Both the position numbers and the translations under genes were made by a program. Of a stretch of 64,000 bases of DNA, positions 6,941 to 14,808 are shown piece after piece. A model generated the notes under the pieces. It was given only the letters and a program-made list of their open reading frames with translations. It was not told the DNA's origin and made no database searches. Each line of letters begins with the position of its first letter. Position 1 is the first letter of the stretch. Source of the DNA: Oscillospiraceae bacterium (GTDB taxonomy: Bacteria; Bacillota; Clostridia; Oscillospirales; Oscillospiraceae); contig CADBKO010000002.1 in the NCBI GenBank assembly GCA_902795345.1, positions 59,641 through 123,640 of the forward strand. Direction: 5' to 3'.

Positions 6941-8491
6941 TTAATCGTCGATATCCAGGGCTTCCAGGCCCTTTTTCGCCTCCGGGCGGCTGTCGCCGTG
7001 GCGGACGGTGAGCATGGTGAGGAAGGCCAGCACCACGAAAACGGCGGCATAGGGGAACAGGACGGTCATGCCCAGCTTGTCCATGAGGAAGCCGGAGACC
7101 ATGGGGGTCACCACCTGGGCCGCCATGCTGGCGGTGTAGTAAAAGCCGGTGTATTTGCCCACGTCGGAGCCGGAGGCCATCTCCACCACCATGGGGAAGG
7201 AGTTGACGTTGATGGTGGCCCAACCGATGCCCGCCAGGGCAAAGCAGACGTTCATCAGCAGCGTGGGGCTGTCGGCCCGCATGAAGGCCGCCGCGCCGAA
7301 GGCCACGGCCAGGAACACGATGCCCGCCAGGATGGTCTTTTTCCGGCCCACCTTGCTGGCCACGATGCCCACGGGGAGATAGGCGATGATGGCTGCGGCC
7401 TGGGCGATGATCAGGGTCAGGTTATAGTCCTTGTGCAGGATATTGGAGGCATAGACGGAGTATTTGCTGGTGACGGCGTTGTAGCCGAAGAACCAGAGGA
7501 TGATACTCAGCAGCAGGAATAGGAAGCTCCGCTTTTCCGGAGCGGAAAGCCTGCGCCCGGTGCCCTTGTCCTCCTCGTCCTCCTCCGCCAGCTCATAGCG
7601 GCGGCTCTCCTCCTCCATCTCCCGGACGAATCTCGGCTCCCGCACCGTCAGGAGGAAGACGGCCAGGGCTGCCAGCATGATGAGGGCGATGACGCCGAAG
7701 AAGCCGGTGTAGCTCATGAGGGAATTGCGCACCGCGCTGGTGGCAAAAACGATGCCCAAAGCCAGCACCAGGATGCCGCCGAAGGAGCCCATGAGGTTGA
7801 TGACGGCGTTTGCCTTGCTGCGCAGGGGTTTCATGGTCACGTCGGGCATCAGGGCCACGGCGGGGCTGCGGAAAACCGCCATGCTCACCAGCACGATGAG
7901 CAGCAGCAGGATGAAGGCGGCGATGGGCCCCTTGTGCTGCGCCGTGACCCGGGCGGCGTAGGCCCGGCGGGCGGGCACCACATAGTCGGTATAGTCCGGG
8001 TTGGTGACGGTCTTGTCCCCGCTGACGATCTGGCTGCGGACGGCGGAGAACTCCTCCTCGGTGAATTTTTCTGCCAGGACGAACTTCTCCCCGTCCGGGG
8101 TCAGCAGGGTCTCCTGCCCCTCCATCTCATAGATGGCGGAGAGGGCGGCGGGATCGTCGATGCGCCCCACGCCCCCCAGCTGCTTCAGCTGGGCGTTGTC
8201 CGCGAAGGTCAGCAGGACGAAGGCCACGGCAGCCACCAGGGTACCCGCCACGATGAAGGGCGTGCGGCGGCCGAACCGGCTTCGGCTGCGGTCGGAGATC
8301 GCGCCGAAGAGGGGCAGCATGAACAGGGCCAGCACATTGTCCAGGGCCATGATGATGCCGCTGAGGGTCTGGCTCAGACCGAATTTGTTGGTGAGGATCA
8401 GGGGTACGGTGTTGTCATAGGCCTGCCAGAAGGCGCAGATCAGGAAAAAGGCGAAGCCCACGCAGATCGTGCGTTTGTAATTGAGTTTCAT
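6941..8491 (-). CDS. MFS transporter, sugar-cation symporter-like
   Basis: This 516-residue protein has about twelve transmembrane helices in the major facilitator pattern. The loop between helices 2 and 3 carries the signature G-A-I-S-D-R-S-R-S-R-F-G-R-R-T-P, which resembles the GPH and SLC45 type of sugar symporters. A large soluble insertion of roughly 100 residues (about 105-170) separates early helices, and a charged loop with E-E-D-E-E-D lies in the middle. Translation starts at an ATG overlapping the stop of the HAD phosphatase gene by four bases, with AAGGAG eight bases upstream. The GDPD gene follows after 9 bases. The substrate cannot be told from sequence. Confidence 0.85.
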   Translation of the reverse strand: MKLNYKRTICVGFAFFLICAFWQAYDNTVPLILTNKFGLSQTLSGIIMALDNVLALFMLPLFGAISDRSRSRFGRRTPFIVAGTLVAAVAFVLLTFADNAQLKQLGGVGRIDDPAALSAIYEMEGQETLLTPDGEKFVLAEKFTEEEFSAVRSQIVSGDKTVTNPDYTDYVVPARRAYAARVTAQHKGPIAAFILLLLIVLVSMAVFRSPAVALMPDVTMKPLRSKANAVINLMGSFGGILVLALGIVFATSAVRNSLMSYTGFFGVIALIMLAALAVFLLTVREPRFVREMEEESRRYELAEEDEEDKGTGRRLSAPEKRSFLFLLLSIILWFFGYNAVTSKYSVYASNILHKDYNLTLIIAQAAAIIAYLPVGIVASKVGRKKTILAGIVFLAVAFGAAAFMRADSPTLLMNVCFALAGIGWATINVNSFPMVVEMASGSDVGKYTGFYYTASMAAQVVTPMVSGFLMDKLGMTVLFPYAAVFVVLAFLTMLTVRHGDSRPEAKKGLEALDIDD

Positions 8492-9288
8492 ATGCCGTGC
8501 TCCTTTTTCAGATCGCTCAGCACCGCCGCCACATCCGGATAGACCCAGGTGGGCTCGACGCCGTACTTTTCAATGTCCGAGGGCGTCCCCTCCCCGGAGA
8601 GGACGAAGATGGTGTCGATGCCCGCGTTGACGCCGCAGGCGATGTCGGTGTAGACCCGGTCCCCCATGAGGCAGGTCTCCGCAGGTGTAAAGCCGAATTT
8701 CTCCATGGCCATGAGGGCCATGTCCGGCCTGGGCTTGCCGATCACATGGGGGCTGCGGCCCGTGCAGGTGCGCAGCATCTCCATGACGCTGCCGCAGTCC
8801 GGCGCGCTGCCGAACCAGGTGGGGCAGACCAGGTCCGGGTGGGTGGCCACATAGGGGACGTCCCGCCCCAGCAGGATGCAGCAGTCCTCCAGCTTTTCAT
8901 AGGTGAGCTCCGTGTCGTAGCCCAGGAGGACGCCCTCCGCCTCCTCCCGGCCCTCCGCCACCCGGACGCCGGAGGCGCGGAGCTGCCCCTTGAGGGAGGC
9001 TGTGCCGCAGACATACCAGGTCCGCTCCTCCGGCAGGCCGCGGAGATAGCGGATGGCGGCGTCGGCGGAGGTGAGGAAATCCTCCGGGGTCGTTTCGATG
9101 CCCAGGCGGGCCATTTTTGCGATGTAGGCCTCCGTTCCCCGGGAGGAGTTGTTGGTGAGGAATACCCACCGTCCCCCCAGGGCCTTCACGGTCCGCAGGA
9201 ATTCCGCTGCGCCGTCGAAGAGGCGCTCCGATAGGTAGATGGTGCCGTCCATATCCAGCAGGAACAGCTTTTTTTCGCCCAGGGACAA
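8488..9288 (-). CDS. HAD-IIA family phosphatase (NagD-like)
   Basis: This is a cytosolic HAD phosphatase of about 266 residues. Motif I is D-M-D-G-T-I-Y-L near the N-terminus, motif II is F-L-T-N-N-S-S-R, and motifs III and IV are G-K-P-R-P-D and M-G-D-R-V-Y-T-D-I. The large C2a cap between them marks subclass IIA, which includes NagD, p-nitrophenyl phosphatases and glycerol phosphate phosphatases. TTG at 9288 was preferred because GGAGG lies 9 bases upstream and a TATAAT at 9325-9330 would leave a leader of about 30 bases. The ATG at 9306 lacks a ribosome site but remains possible. It heads the operon with the MFS carrier and GDPD, so it may dephosphorylate glycerol phosphate-type products. 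Confidence 0.88.
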   Translation of the reverse strand: MSLGEKKLFLLDMDGTIYLSERLFDGAAEFLRTVKALGGRWVFLTNNSSRGTEAYIAKMARLGIETTPEDFLTSADAAIRYLRGLPEERTWYVCGTASLKGQLRASGVRVAEGREEAEGVLLGYDTELTYEKLEDCCILLGRDVPYVATHPDLVCPTWFGSAPDCGSVMEMLRTCTGRSPHVIGKPRPDMALMAMEKFGFTPAETCLMGDRVYTDIACGVNAGIDTIFVLSGEGTPSDIEKYGVEPTWVYPDVAAVLSDLKKEHGI

Positions 9289-9416
9289 GGAGCACCGCCT
9301 CCGCATAATTCTTCAGTATTCTATATTATACTGGAAACGCGGCGATTTTTCATCCTTTTTTTGCGGCTTGACGGAAACTTTGCATTTTTGTTCCTCCGAT
9401 TTGTGCGGCCTGCGAA

Positions 9417-9445
9417 TTGTGAAAGGGAAGGATTCCTGTTAGAAT
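9417..9445 (+). promoter_or_regulatory. Predicted promoter of the SDR gene
   Basis: TTGTGA (9417-9422) and TAGAAT (9440-9445) are 17 bases apart, followed by a leader of about 60 bases to the SDR start. Confidence 0.55.
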
Positions 9446-9509
9446 CGGGGAGAATAAAACCGGCGCGGGAAAAGGCGCCGACCATTATTATACTATGGAG
9501 GAAATAAAA

Positions 9510-10253
9510 ATGGGTAAGCTCGACGGAAAAGTCGCCATCATCACCGGCTCCACCTCCGGCATGGGCCGCGAGACCGCCTATCTCTTCGCCAAGGAAGGCG
9601 CCAAGGTCGTCGTCACCGGCCGCAACGCCCAGCGGGCCCAGGCCGTCGTGGACAAGATCAAGGCCGAGGGCGGCGAAGCCATCTGCGTCATCGCCGACAC
9701 CAGCGATCTCAGCGCCCCCCAGAAGATCTTCGACGCCACCATGGCCGCCTACGGCACCGTGGATATCCTGATGAACAACGCCGGGATGCTCTCCCTGGCC
9801 CAGTTTGCCGACATCACCCCTGAGGAGTTCCTGACCGCCATCAACGTGAACGTCACCAGCGCCCTGCTCCTCTCCCAGAAGGTCGCCCCCATCATGAAGG
9901 CCAAGGGCGGCTGCCACATCATCAACGTCGCCTCCATCGTGGGCTGGGCCGCCCACTGGGGCTTCGTGGGCTATGTCACCAGCAAGCATGCCATGGTGGG
10001 CCTGACCAAGGCCATGGCCAATGAGCTGGCTCCCGAGATCCATGTCAACGGCATCTGCCCGGGCGCCATCCGCACCGCCATGCTGGACAGCGTGGGCGGC
10101 GAGGACGCCTTCGGCCCCATGATCCAGCGCACCGCTCTGAAGCGCGTGGGCGAGGGCAGCGAGATCGCCACCGTGGCCCTGTTCCTGGCCACCACCGACT
10201 CCAGCTTCATCGACGGCCAGCTGCTCCGTGTGGACGGCGGCGTGGACGTGTGA
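9510..10253 (+). CDS. SDR-family NAD(P)-dependent oxidoreductase
   Basis: This 247-residue classical short-chain dehydrogenase has the Rossmann motif T12-G-S-T-S-G-M-G19, the N-N-A-G motif near residue 86, a catalytic serine in N-V-A-S-I-V-G and the Y155-x-x-x-K159 pair (Y-V-T-S-K). The C-terminus G-Q-L-L-R-V-D-G-G is typical of FabG-like and hydroxysteroid or sugar-alcohol dehydrogenases. The ATG at 9510 was chosen because GGAGG lies 7 bases upstream; an in-frame ATG five codons earlier overlaps that site. It is a single-gene unit with its own promoter and a strong terminator. The high codon bias suggests good expression. The substrate is unknown. Confidence 0.92.
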   Translation: MGKLDGKVAIITGSTSGMGRETAYLFAKEGAKVVVTGRNAQRAQAVVDKIKAEGGEAICVIADTSDLSAPQKIFDATMAAYGTVDILMNNAGMLSLAQFADITPEEFLTAINVNVTSALLLSQKVAPIMKAKGGCHIINVASIVGWAAHWGFVGYVTSKHAMVGLTKAMANELAPEIHVNGICPGAIRTAMLDSVGGEDAFGPMIQRTALKRVGEGSEIATVALFLATTDSSFIDGQLLRVDGGVDV

Positions 10254-10276
10254 GTTCCGGTATCTGAGTTTTTTCG

Positions 10277-10305
10277 GCACCCCGGCGCAGGCTGCGCCGG
10301 GGTGC
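10277..10305 (+). terminator. Terminator after the SDR gene
   Basis: GCACCCCGGCGCA (10277-10289) and TGCGCCGGGGTGC (10293-10305) form a perfect 13-bp stem. The hairpin is nearly the same sequence as the terminator at 11217-11246. Confidence 0.85.
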
Positions 10306-10369
10306 TTGATATTTAAACAGGGCTGTGATACCATTGTTTTACCGACAATTCAAGATAAGGAGGCGTAAC

Positions 10370-11197
10370 ATGAAGAAGATCCACTGGAAATCCTTCCTGG
10401 TGGGCGTGCTGGCGGTGGTCCTGGTGGTCGCCCTGGCCTTGCCCGTGCTGGGAGCAAGCGGCACGCTGCAGACCTGGAAAGACGTGCTGGTGGGCGGTAT
10501 CAACATCGTCCTGAAGGGGGAGACCATCCAGCCGAAAGACGCCAACGGCAACGCCGTGGATCCTGTGATCTACAACGGTACCACCTATCTCCCCGTGCGG
10601 GCCATCGCCTCGGCTCTGGGCCTGGAGGTGGACTGGGACGGCGACACCAAAACGGTTTACCTCGGCGGGAAGCCTCAGCATGGCTACTACTGGGTCTTTA
10701 CCGAGATGAAGGTCACTGTGGACGATACCGTTTACCCGGATACCTATCAGTATTCCTATGCGGGCCAAAAGGACGGCAAGGAGTGGATGCAGTATCTCTA
10801 CCGCTGGAAATACGGCAACGATTACACGTATGCCGACCTGACCTTCGGCTGCGACACCCCGCCCGCCATGATCCCCGCCGGGGGAGAGGTCGCATTGGAG
10901 GTCAGCTACCAGGTCGCCAATTTCGTGGGCATGAAGAGCAGCGGCCCGTGCACTGTGCCTGCGGGCGCGATCAGCGTTTCCGACGGCTTCGGCGACGTGC
11001 TCAGAGGCCCCGACAATCAGAGAAGCTATTGGCCGGGCGAGACCAACACGAATTATCTCACCGGCGACATGAACGGGACCATGATCCTCAGCGGCATTAT
11101 CCCCGACAGGACCAAGGAGATCGGCAAAACGATCTGCATCCGCTTCCAGTGCTCCGCGGGCCAGATCGAGTGGTACTACACGCTGACACAATACTGA
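10370..11197 (+). CDS. Secreted stalk-domain protein (copper amine oxidase N-terminal-like)
   Basis: This 275-residue protein has a Sec signal peptide or single N-terminal anchor (residues 1-25, hydrophobic V-L-A-V-V-L-V-V-A-L-A). A stalk domain of the copper amine oxidase N-like family follows at about residues 45-105 (N-G-T-T-Y-L-P-V-R-A-I-A-S-A-L-G-L then D-T-K-T-V-Y-L). The rest is a beta-rich domain of unknown type with many aromatic residues. The stalk domain is a peptidoglycan- or surface-associated module in Clostridia. The start ATG follows AAGGAGG. The gene is bracketed by two almost identical terminators and so is transcribed alone. The C-terminal domain was not recognised. Confidence 0.8.
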   Translation: MKKIHWKSFLVGVLAVVLVVALALPVLGASGTLQTWKDVLVGGINIVLKGETIQPKDANGNAVDPVIYNGTTYLPVRAIASALGLEVDWDGDTKTVYLGGKPQHGYYWVFTEMKVTVDDTVYPDTYQYSYAGQKDGKEWMQYLYRWKYGNDYTYADLTFGCDTPPAMIPAGGEVALEVSYQVANFVGMKSSGPCTVPAGAISVSDGFGDVLRGPDNQRSYWPGETNTNYLTGDMNGTMILSGIIPDRTKEIGKTICIRFQCSAGQIEWYYTLTQY

Positions 11198-11216
11198 TAC
11201 TTATCGACCAGGACAA

Positions 11217-11246
11217 GGCACCCCGGCGCGATTGCGCCGGGGTGCC
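11217..11246 (+). terminator. Terminator after the stalk-domain gene
   Basis: GGCACCCCGGCGC (11217-11229) pairs perfectly with GCGCCGGGGTGCC (11234-11246) around a four-base loop. It shares its stem sequence with the preceding terminator at 10277. Confidence 0.85.
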
Positions 11247-11264
11247 TTCCGTTGTCTGGAAAAG

Positions 11265-11294
11265 TTGACAGAGAACAGACAGCTATGGTAGCAT
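11265..11294 (+). promoter_or_regulatory. Predicted promoter of the ion channel gene
   Basis: TTGACA (11265-11270) is followed after 18 bases by TAGCAT (11289-11294), 54 bases before the start codon. The -10 match is moderate. Confidence 0.5.
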
Positions 11295-11348
11295 TATCCA
11301 AATAACGGATAGATTCACGGCCTGGGCCGCTTCGGGGAGAAGGATAAG

Positions 11349-13169
11349 ATGAAGAAAACGAGCTTCGGAAAACGCTTCCGCTACTGGCTGGAGCGCAACA
11401 TGGCAAAGGGCACCCCCAGCATGATCAAGCTGCTGCTGGCCGTGGTGCTGTTCATGGCGGCCCTGGTGACCGTCCTGGTGCTGCTGTTCCACGAGCGGGA
11501 GGAGGGGACCAGCGTCCTCGCCCTGTTCTGGGACAACCTGCGGGCGGCCATGAGCTCGGGCTTCCCCGCCGCCGGCTCTGGCTCGCTGCTGCACATCATC
11601 CTCTATACGCTGCTGGGCCTCACGGGCATGATCTTCACCGGCATGCTCATCAGCATATTCTCCACCGCCATGCGGGGCAAGCTGCTGGCTTTGCAGACGG
11701 AAAACCCGGAGATCCTGGAGGAGGGCCATGTGGTGGTCCTGGGCTTCCGCGTCGGGGAGTATGCCCTGCTGGGTCAGCTCATGACCGCCGCCGGGGGGAA
11801 GAAGCGCACCATCGTGGTGGCGGACAAGATGGAACGGGTGGACATGGAACAGGCCATCCGCACCAATCTGGAGGTGCCCCGGAATATCCGCCTGGTGGCC
11901 ATCAATGCCAATACGGAGAGCGCCGCGGAGCTGGAATGCTGCGCCATCGGCGAAGCGTCCCGCGTGATCATCTACACCCGGGATGCGGGGCGGACCGTCA
12001 AGACCTATCTGGCGGTGAACGCCCTCCTGAAAGGCGCGGCCCGCAGGCCGAAGATCGTCACCACCGTGGACACGGAGGACGCCGCCTTCCCCGACGACCT
12101 GCTGCCCGAGAAAGAGGTTTCCCTGCTCCACTCCGGCAACGTGGTGGCCCGGACCATCGCCCACGCCGCCACCCAGCCCGGCATTTTTGAAGCGTTCCTG
12201 GACATGATCGACTTCGCCGGGTTTGAGTTCTACCTGGAGGATATGCCGAAGCTCCAGGGCCTGCCCTTCTGGAAAGCGGTCCTCGCCACCGTCAACGGCA
12301 TCGTCGTGGGCCTGTACCGGGACGGGCGGGTGCGGCTGAATCCCGCGCCGGACGCGGAGATCAAAAAGGGCGATCTTCTCATCGTCTTTGAGGAGAACCA
12401 GGGGGACGCGAAGGTCGTCAGCCCCGAGGAAGAGACCAGGCCGGAGCCGGAGGAGCTGCCGCCCCTGCCGCCCATCCCGGAGGTGGTGATCTTCGGCATC
12501 AACGCCTCCATCCCCACCATCATCAAGGAGCTGCCGGACAACATCGTCCGTATCCGCCTGGCGGGGCTCACCTCCGCCCAGTTCTCGGAGTACCTGCCCC
12601 GGCAGGAGATCTTCATTCCCGAGATCGTGCCGGATTACCGGGGGACGGAGGCGGAGGACACCCTGGAGGATATGGTGAAGGAAGCCTCCCACGTCATCGT
12701 CCTTTCCGACTGGGCGAAGGGAGAGGAGGACGCGGACACCGGGACCATCGTGCAGATCATGCGCCTCCGGAACCTGAAGAAAAAGCGGAATTTCTCCTTT
12801 ACCATCACGGCGGAGATGCGCTGCGAGAACAATCGGAAGCTCGTTTCCGAGGGCGGCGCGGAGGACCTGGTGGTGGCCTCCGACCTGTCCTCCATGGTGC
12901 TGGCCCAGGTGGCGGAGGACCCCCGGCGGCTGGGGCTGTTCAACCAGCTGCTGGACGAGAGCGGCAGCGAGGTATACTTAAAGCCCCTGGCCGATTTCCG
13001 CATCACCGGAGTGCGCATGACGGTCCGGGAGCTGCGGAAGCATATCTACGCCTACGGCTATATCCCCGTGGGCATCCGGACCAAAGAGGGGACCTTCCAG
13101 GTGCTGGACGACAACGTTACCTTCCAGCCGAAAAACGGGGACAGCCTGGTGCTGATCGGGGAAGAATAG
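11349..13169 (+). CDS. CASTOR/POLLUX-like ion channel with two RCK-type domains
   Basis: This 606-residue protein begins with a short basic cytoplasmic stretch, a transmembrane helix (about residues 25-48), a pore-loop-like segment (S-S-G-F-P-A-A-G-S-G-S near 70-80) and a second helix (about 83-106). Two large cytosolic nucleotide-binding regions follow: V-V-V-L-G-F-R-V-G-E near 130, and a second, V-V-I-F-G-I-N-A, near 379. This layout matches bacterial relatives of the plant CASTOR/POLLUX channels and TrkA-N/RCK-gated potassium channels. The linker is rich in P and E (residues 355-375). It probably moves cations under control of a cytosolic ligand. Selectivity cannot be read from sequence. 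The ATG follows G-A-G-A-A-G-G-A. Confidence 0.82.
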   Translation: MKKTSFGKRFRYWLERNMAKGTPSMIKLLLAVVLFMAALVTVLVLLFHEREEGTSVLALFWDNLRAAMSSGFPAAGSGSLLHIILYTLLGLTGMIFTGMLISIFSTAMRGKLLALQTENPEILEEGHVVVLGFRVGEYALLGQLMTAAGGKKRTIVVADKMERVDMEQAIRTNLEVPRNIRLVAINANTESAAELECCAIGEASRVIIYTRDAGRTVKTYLAVNALLKGAARRPKIVTTVDTEDAAFPDDLLPEKEVSLLHSGNVVARTIAHAATQPGIFEAFLDMIDFAGFEFYLEDMPKLQGLPFWKAVLATVNGIVVGLYRDGRVRLNPAPDAEIKKGDLLIVFEENQGDAKVVSPEEETRPEPEELPPLPPIPEVVIFGINASIPTIIKELPDNIVRIRLAGLTSAQFSEYLPRQEIFIPEIVPDYRGTEAEDTLEDMVKEASHVIVLSDWAKGEEDADTGTIVQIMRLRNLKKKRNFSFTITAEMRCENNRKLVSEGGAEDLVVASDLSSMVLAQVAEDPRRLGLFNQLLDESGSEVYLKPLADFRITGVRMTVRELRKHIYAYGYIPVGIRTKEGTFQVLDDNVTFQPKNGDSLVLIGEE

Positions 13170-13182
13170 AGGGAATAATAAA

Positions 13183-13331
13183 GGGCGTGTTGCAAAATGC
13201 GATTACTGCCCGTCATTCCGAGCCAGCGCGCACACTGGCGTGGGAATCCGCCTTCTTTTTGGGGGAAACGGATTGCCGCACCCGCTTCGCGGGTTAGCAA
13301 TGACGAGGGAGGAGCATTTTGCAACACGCCT
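13183..13331. mobile_element. MITE-like element with 17-bp terminal inverted repeats
   Basis: GGCGTGTTGCAAAATGC (13184-13200) is the exact reverse complement of GCATTTTGCAACACGCC (13314-13330). Between them lie two class A palindromes in opposite orientation (13211-13250 and 13269-13305). No protein is encoded. A related element with the same ends is at 50453-50643. It sits between the convergent ion-channel and pncB genes, and the right end is followed by a T run, so it may also act as a terminator. Confidence 0.75.
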
Positions 13332-13353
13332 TTTTCATGCTCTGCGTGTTCTG

Positions 13354-14808
13354 TTATTGTTCCGCTTCGTTGGTGATGCGCAGCAGCTCCCGCTTTACCA
13401 GCCAGAGCTTCTCCGACAGGTCCACATAGTAGGTGTGGGGGTTGTGGAAACGCTTGACCTCGTCCCACAGCAGGTCCACCTGGCTGGCGCAGTAGTCCCG
13501 GATCTCCTTCAGGCTGGGACGCTTGTAGACCAGCTTCCCTTCCTTGAAGATGGGGACCAGCAGCTCCTGGGCCCGGAAGTTTTCCAGCTTCTTGGTCTTC
13601 CAGACCGCGTCCTGGTCGAAGATGGTAAGGCTCTGGGTGTCGTCGATGGTCTCGTCCCAGACGCAGATCTGGTCCGCCAGGGCCTTGCCGGTGGCCCGGT
13701 CAAAGAGGCGGTAGACCTTCTTGAAGTGGGGGGTGGTGATCTTGGCGGTGTTCTCGCTGATCTTGATCTTGGGCAGGATGGTGCCCTCCGCGTCCTCCAC
13801 GGCGGCCAGCTTGTATACCGCGCCGAAGACGGGTTCGCTGCGGGCGGTGATCATCCTTTCGCCCACGCCGAAGGTGTCCACGCAGGCCCCCTGCATGATG
13901 AGGTCCTGGATCAGCTCCTCGTCCAGAGCGTTGGAGGCGGTGATCTTGCAGCACTGGAGCCCCGCGTCGTCCAGCATCTTCCGGGCCTGCTTGCTCAGGT
14001 AGGAGATGTCGCCGGAGTCCAGACGGATGGCGAAGTTGGTGATGCCCTTGGGCACCAGGAATTCCTTGAAGCAGCGGATGGCGTTGGGCACGCCGGATTT
14101 CAGGGTGTTGTAGGTGTCCACCAGCAGTGTGGCGTTGGTGGGATAGATCTCGCAGTAGGCCTTGAAGGCCTCATATTCCGTGTCGAACATCTGCACCCAG
14201 CTGTGGGCCATGGTGCCCCCGGCAGGGACGCCGTAGAGCTGGTCGGTGACGGTGCAGGCCGTGCCCGCGCAGCCGCCGATGTAGGTGGCCCGGGCGCCCA
14301 GGATGGCCGCGTCGCCGCCCTGGGCCCGGCGGGAGCCGAATTCCAGCACGGGCCGCCCCTGGGCCGCCCGCACCACCCGGTTGGCCTTGGTGGCGATCAG
14401 GGACTGGTGGTTGAATTGCAGCAGGAGGAAGGTCTCCACCAGCTGGGCCTCCACCGCTGGGGCCCGGACGGTGATCACCGGCTCGCCGGGGAAGACGGGG
14501 GTGCCCTCCGGCACGGCCCAGATGTCGCCGCTGAAACGGAAATACTTGAGCCAGCGGAGGAATTGCTCGTCGAAGCAGTTCTTGGAGCGGAGATATTCGA
14601 TGTCCCGCTTGTCGAAGTGGAGATTCTGGATATAGTCGATGATCTGGTCCAGTCCGGCGGCGATGGCAAAGCCGCCCCCGTCGGGCACCTTGCGGAAGAA
14701 CACGTCGAAATAGCAGATCTTTTTGTGGAGCCCGGTCTTGAAATAACCGTTGCCCATGGTCAGCTCGTAGAAGTCGCAGAGCATGGTGTAGTTCAGTTCG
14801 TCCATCAT
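13354..14808 (-). CDS. pncB: Nicotinate phosphoribosyltransferase
   Basis: This 484-residue enzyme makes nicotinate mononucleotide from nicotinate and PRPP in the NAD salvage pathway. Family features are the N-terminal D-F-Y-E-L-T-M-G-N-G-Y, the E-F-G-S-R-R-A-Q-G motif near residue 165, L-V-D-T-Y-N-T near 228 and I-R-L-D-S-G-D near 260. Its stop overlaps nothing downstream, and its start overlaps the stop of the DUF1846 gene by four bases, so the two are co-translated. NAD synthase (fused to HAD) is encoded at 39.2 kb, so the window carries two NAD salvage steps. Confidence 0.94.
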   Translation of the reverse strand: MMDELNYTMLCDFYELTMGNGYFKTGLHKKICYFDVFFRKVPDGGGFAIAAGLDQIIDYIQNLHFDKRDIEYLRSKNCFDEQFLRWLKYFRFSGDIWAVPEGTPVFPGEPVITVRAPAVEAQLVETFLLLQFNHQSLIATKANRVVRAAQGRPVLEFGSRRAQGGDAAILGARATYIGGCAGTACTVTDQLYGVPAGGTMAHSWVQMFDTEYEAFKAYCEIYPTNATLLVDTYNTLKSGVPNAIRCFKEFLVPKGITNFAIRLDSGDISYLSKQARKMLDDAGLQCCKITASNALDEELIQDLIMQGACVDTFGVGERMITARSEPVFGAVYKLAAVEDAEGTILPKIKISENTAKITTPHFKKVYRLFDRATGKALADQICVWDETIDDTQSLTIFDQDAVWKTKKLENFRAQELLVPIFKEGKLVYKRPSLKEIRDYCASQVDLLWDEVKRFHNPHTYYVDLSEKLWLVKRELLRITNEAEQ

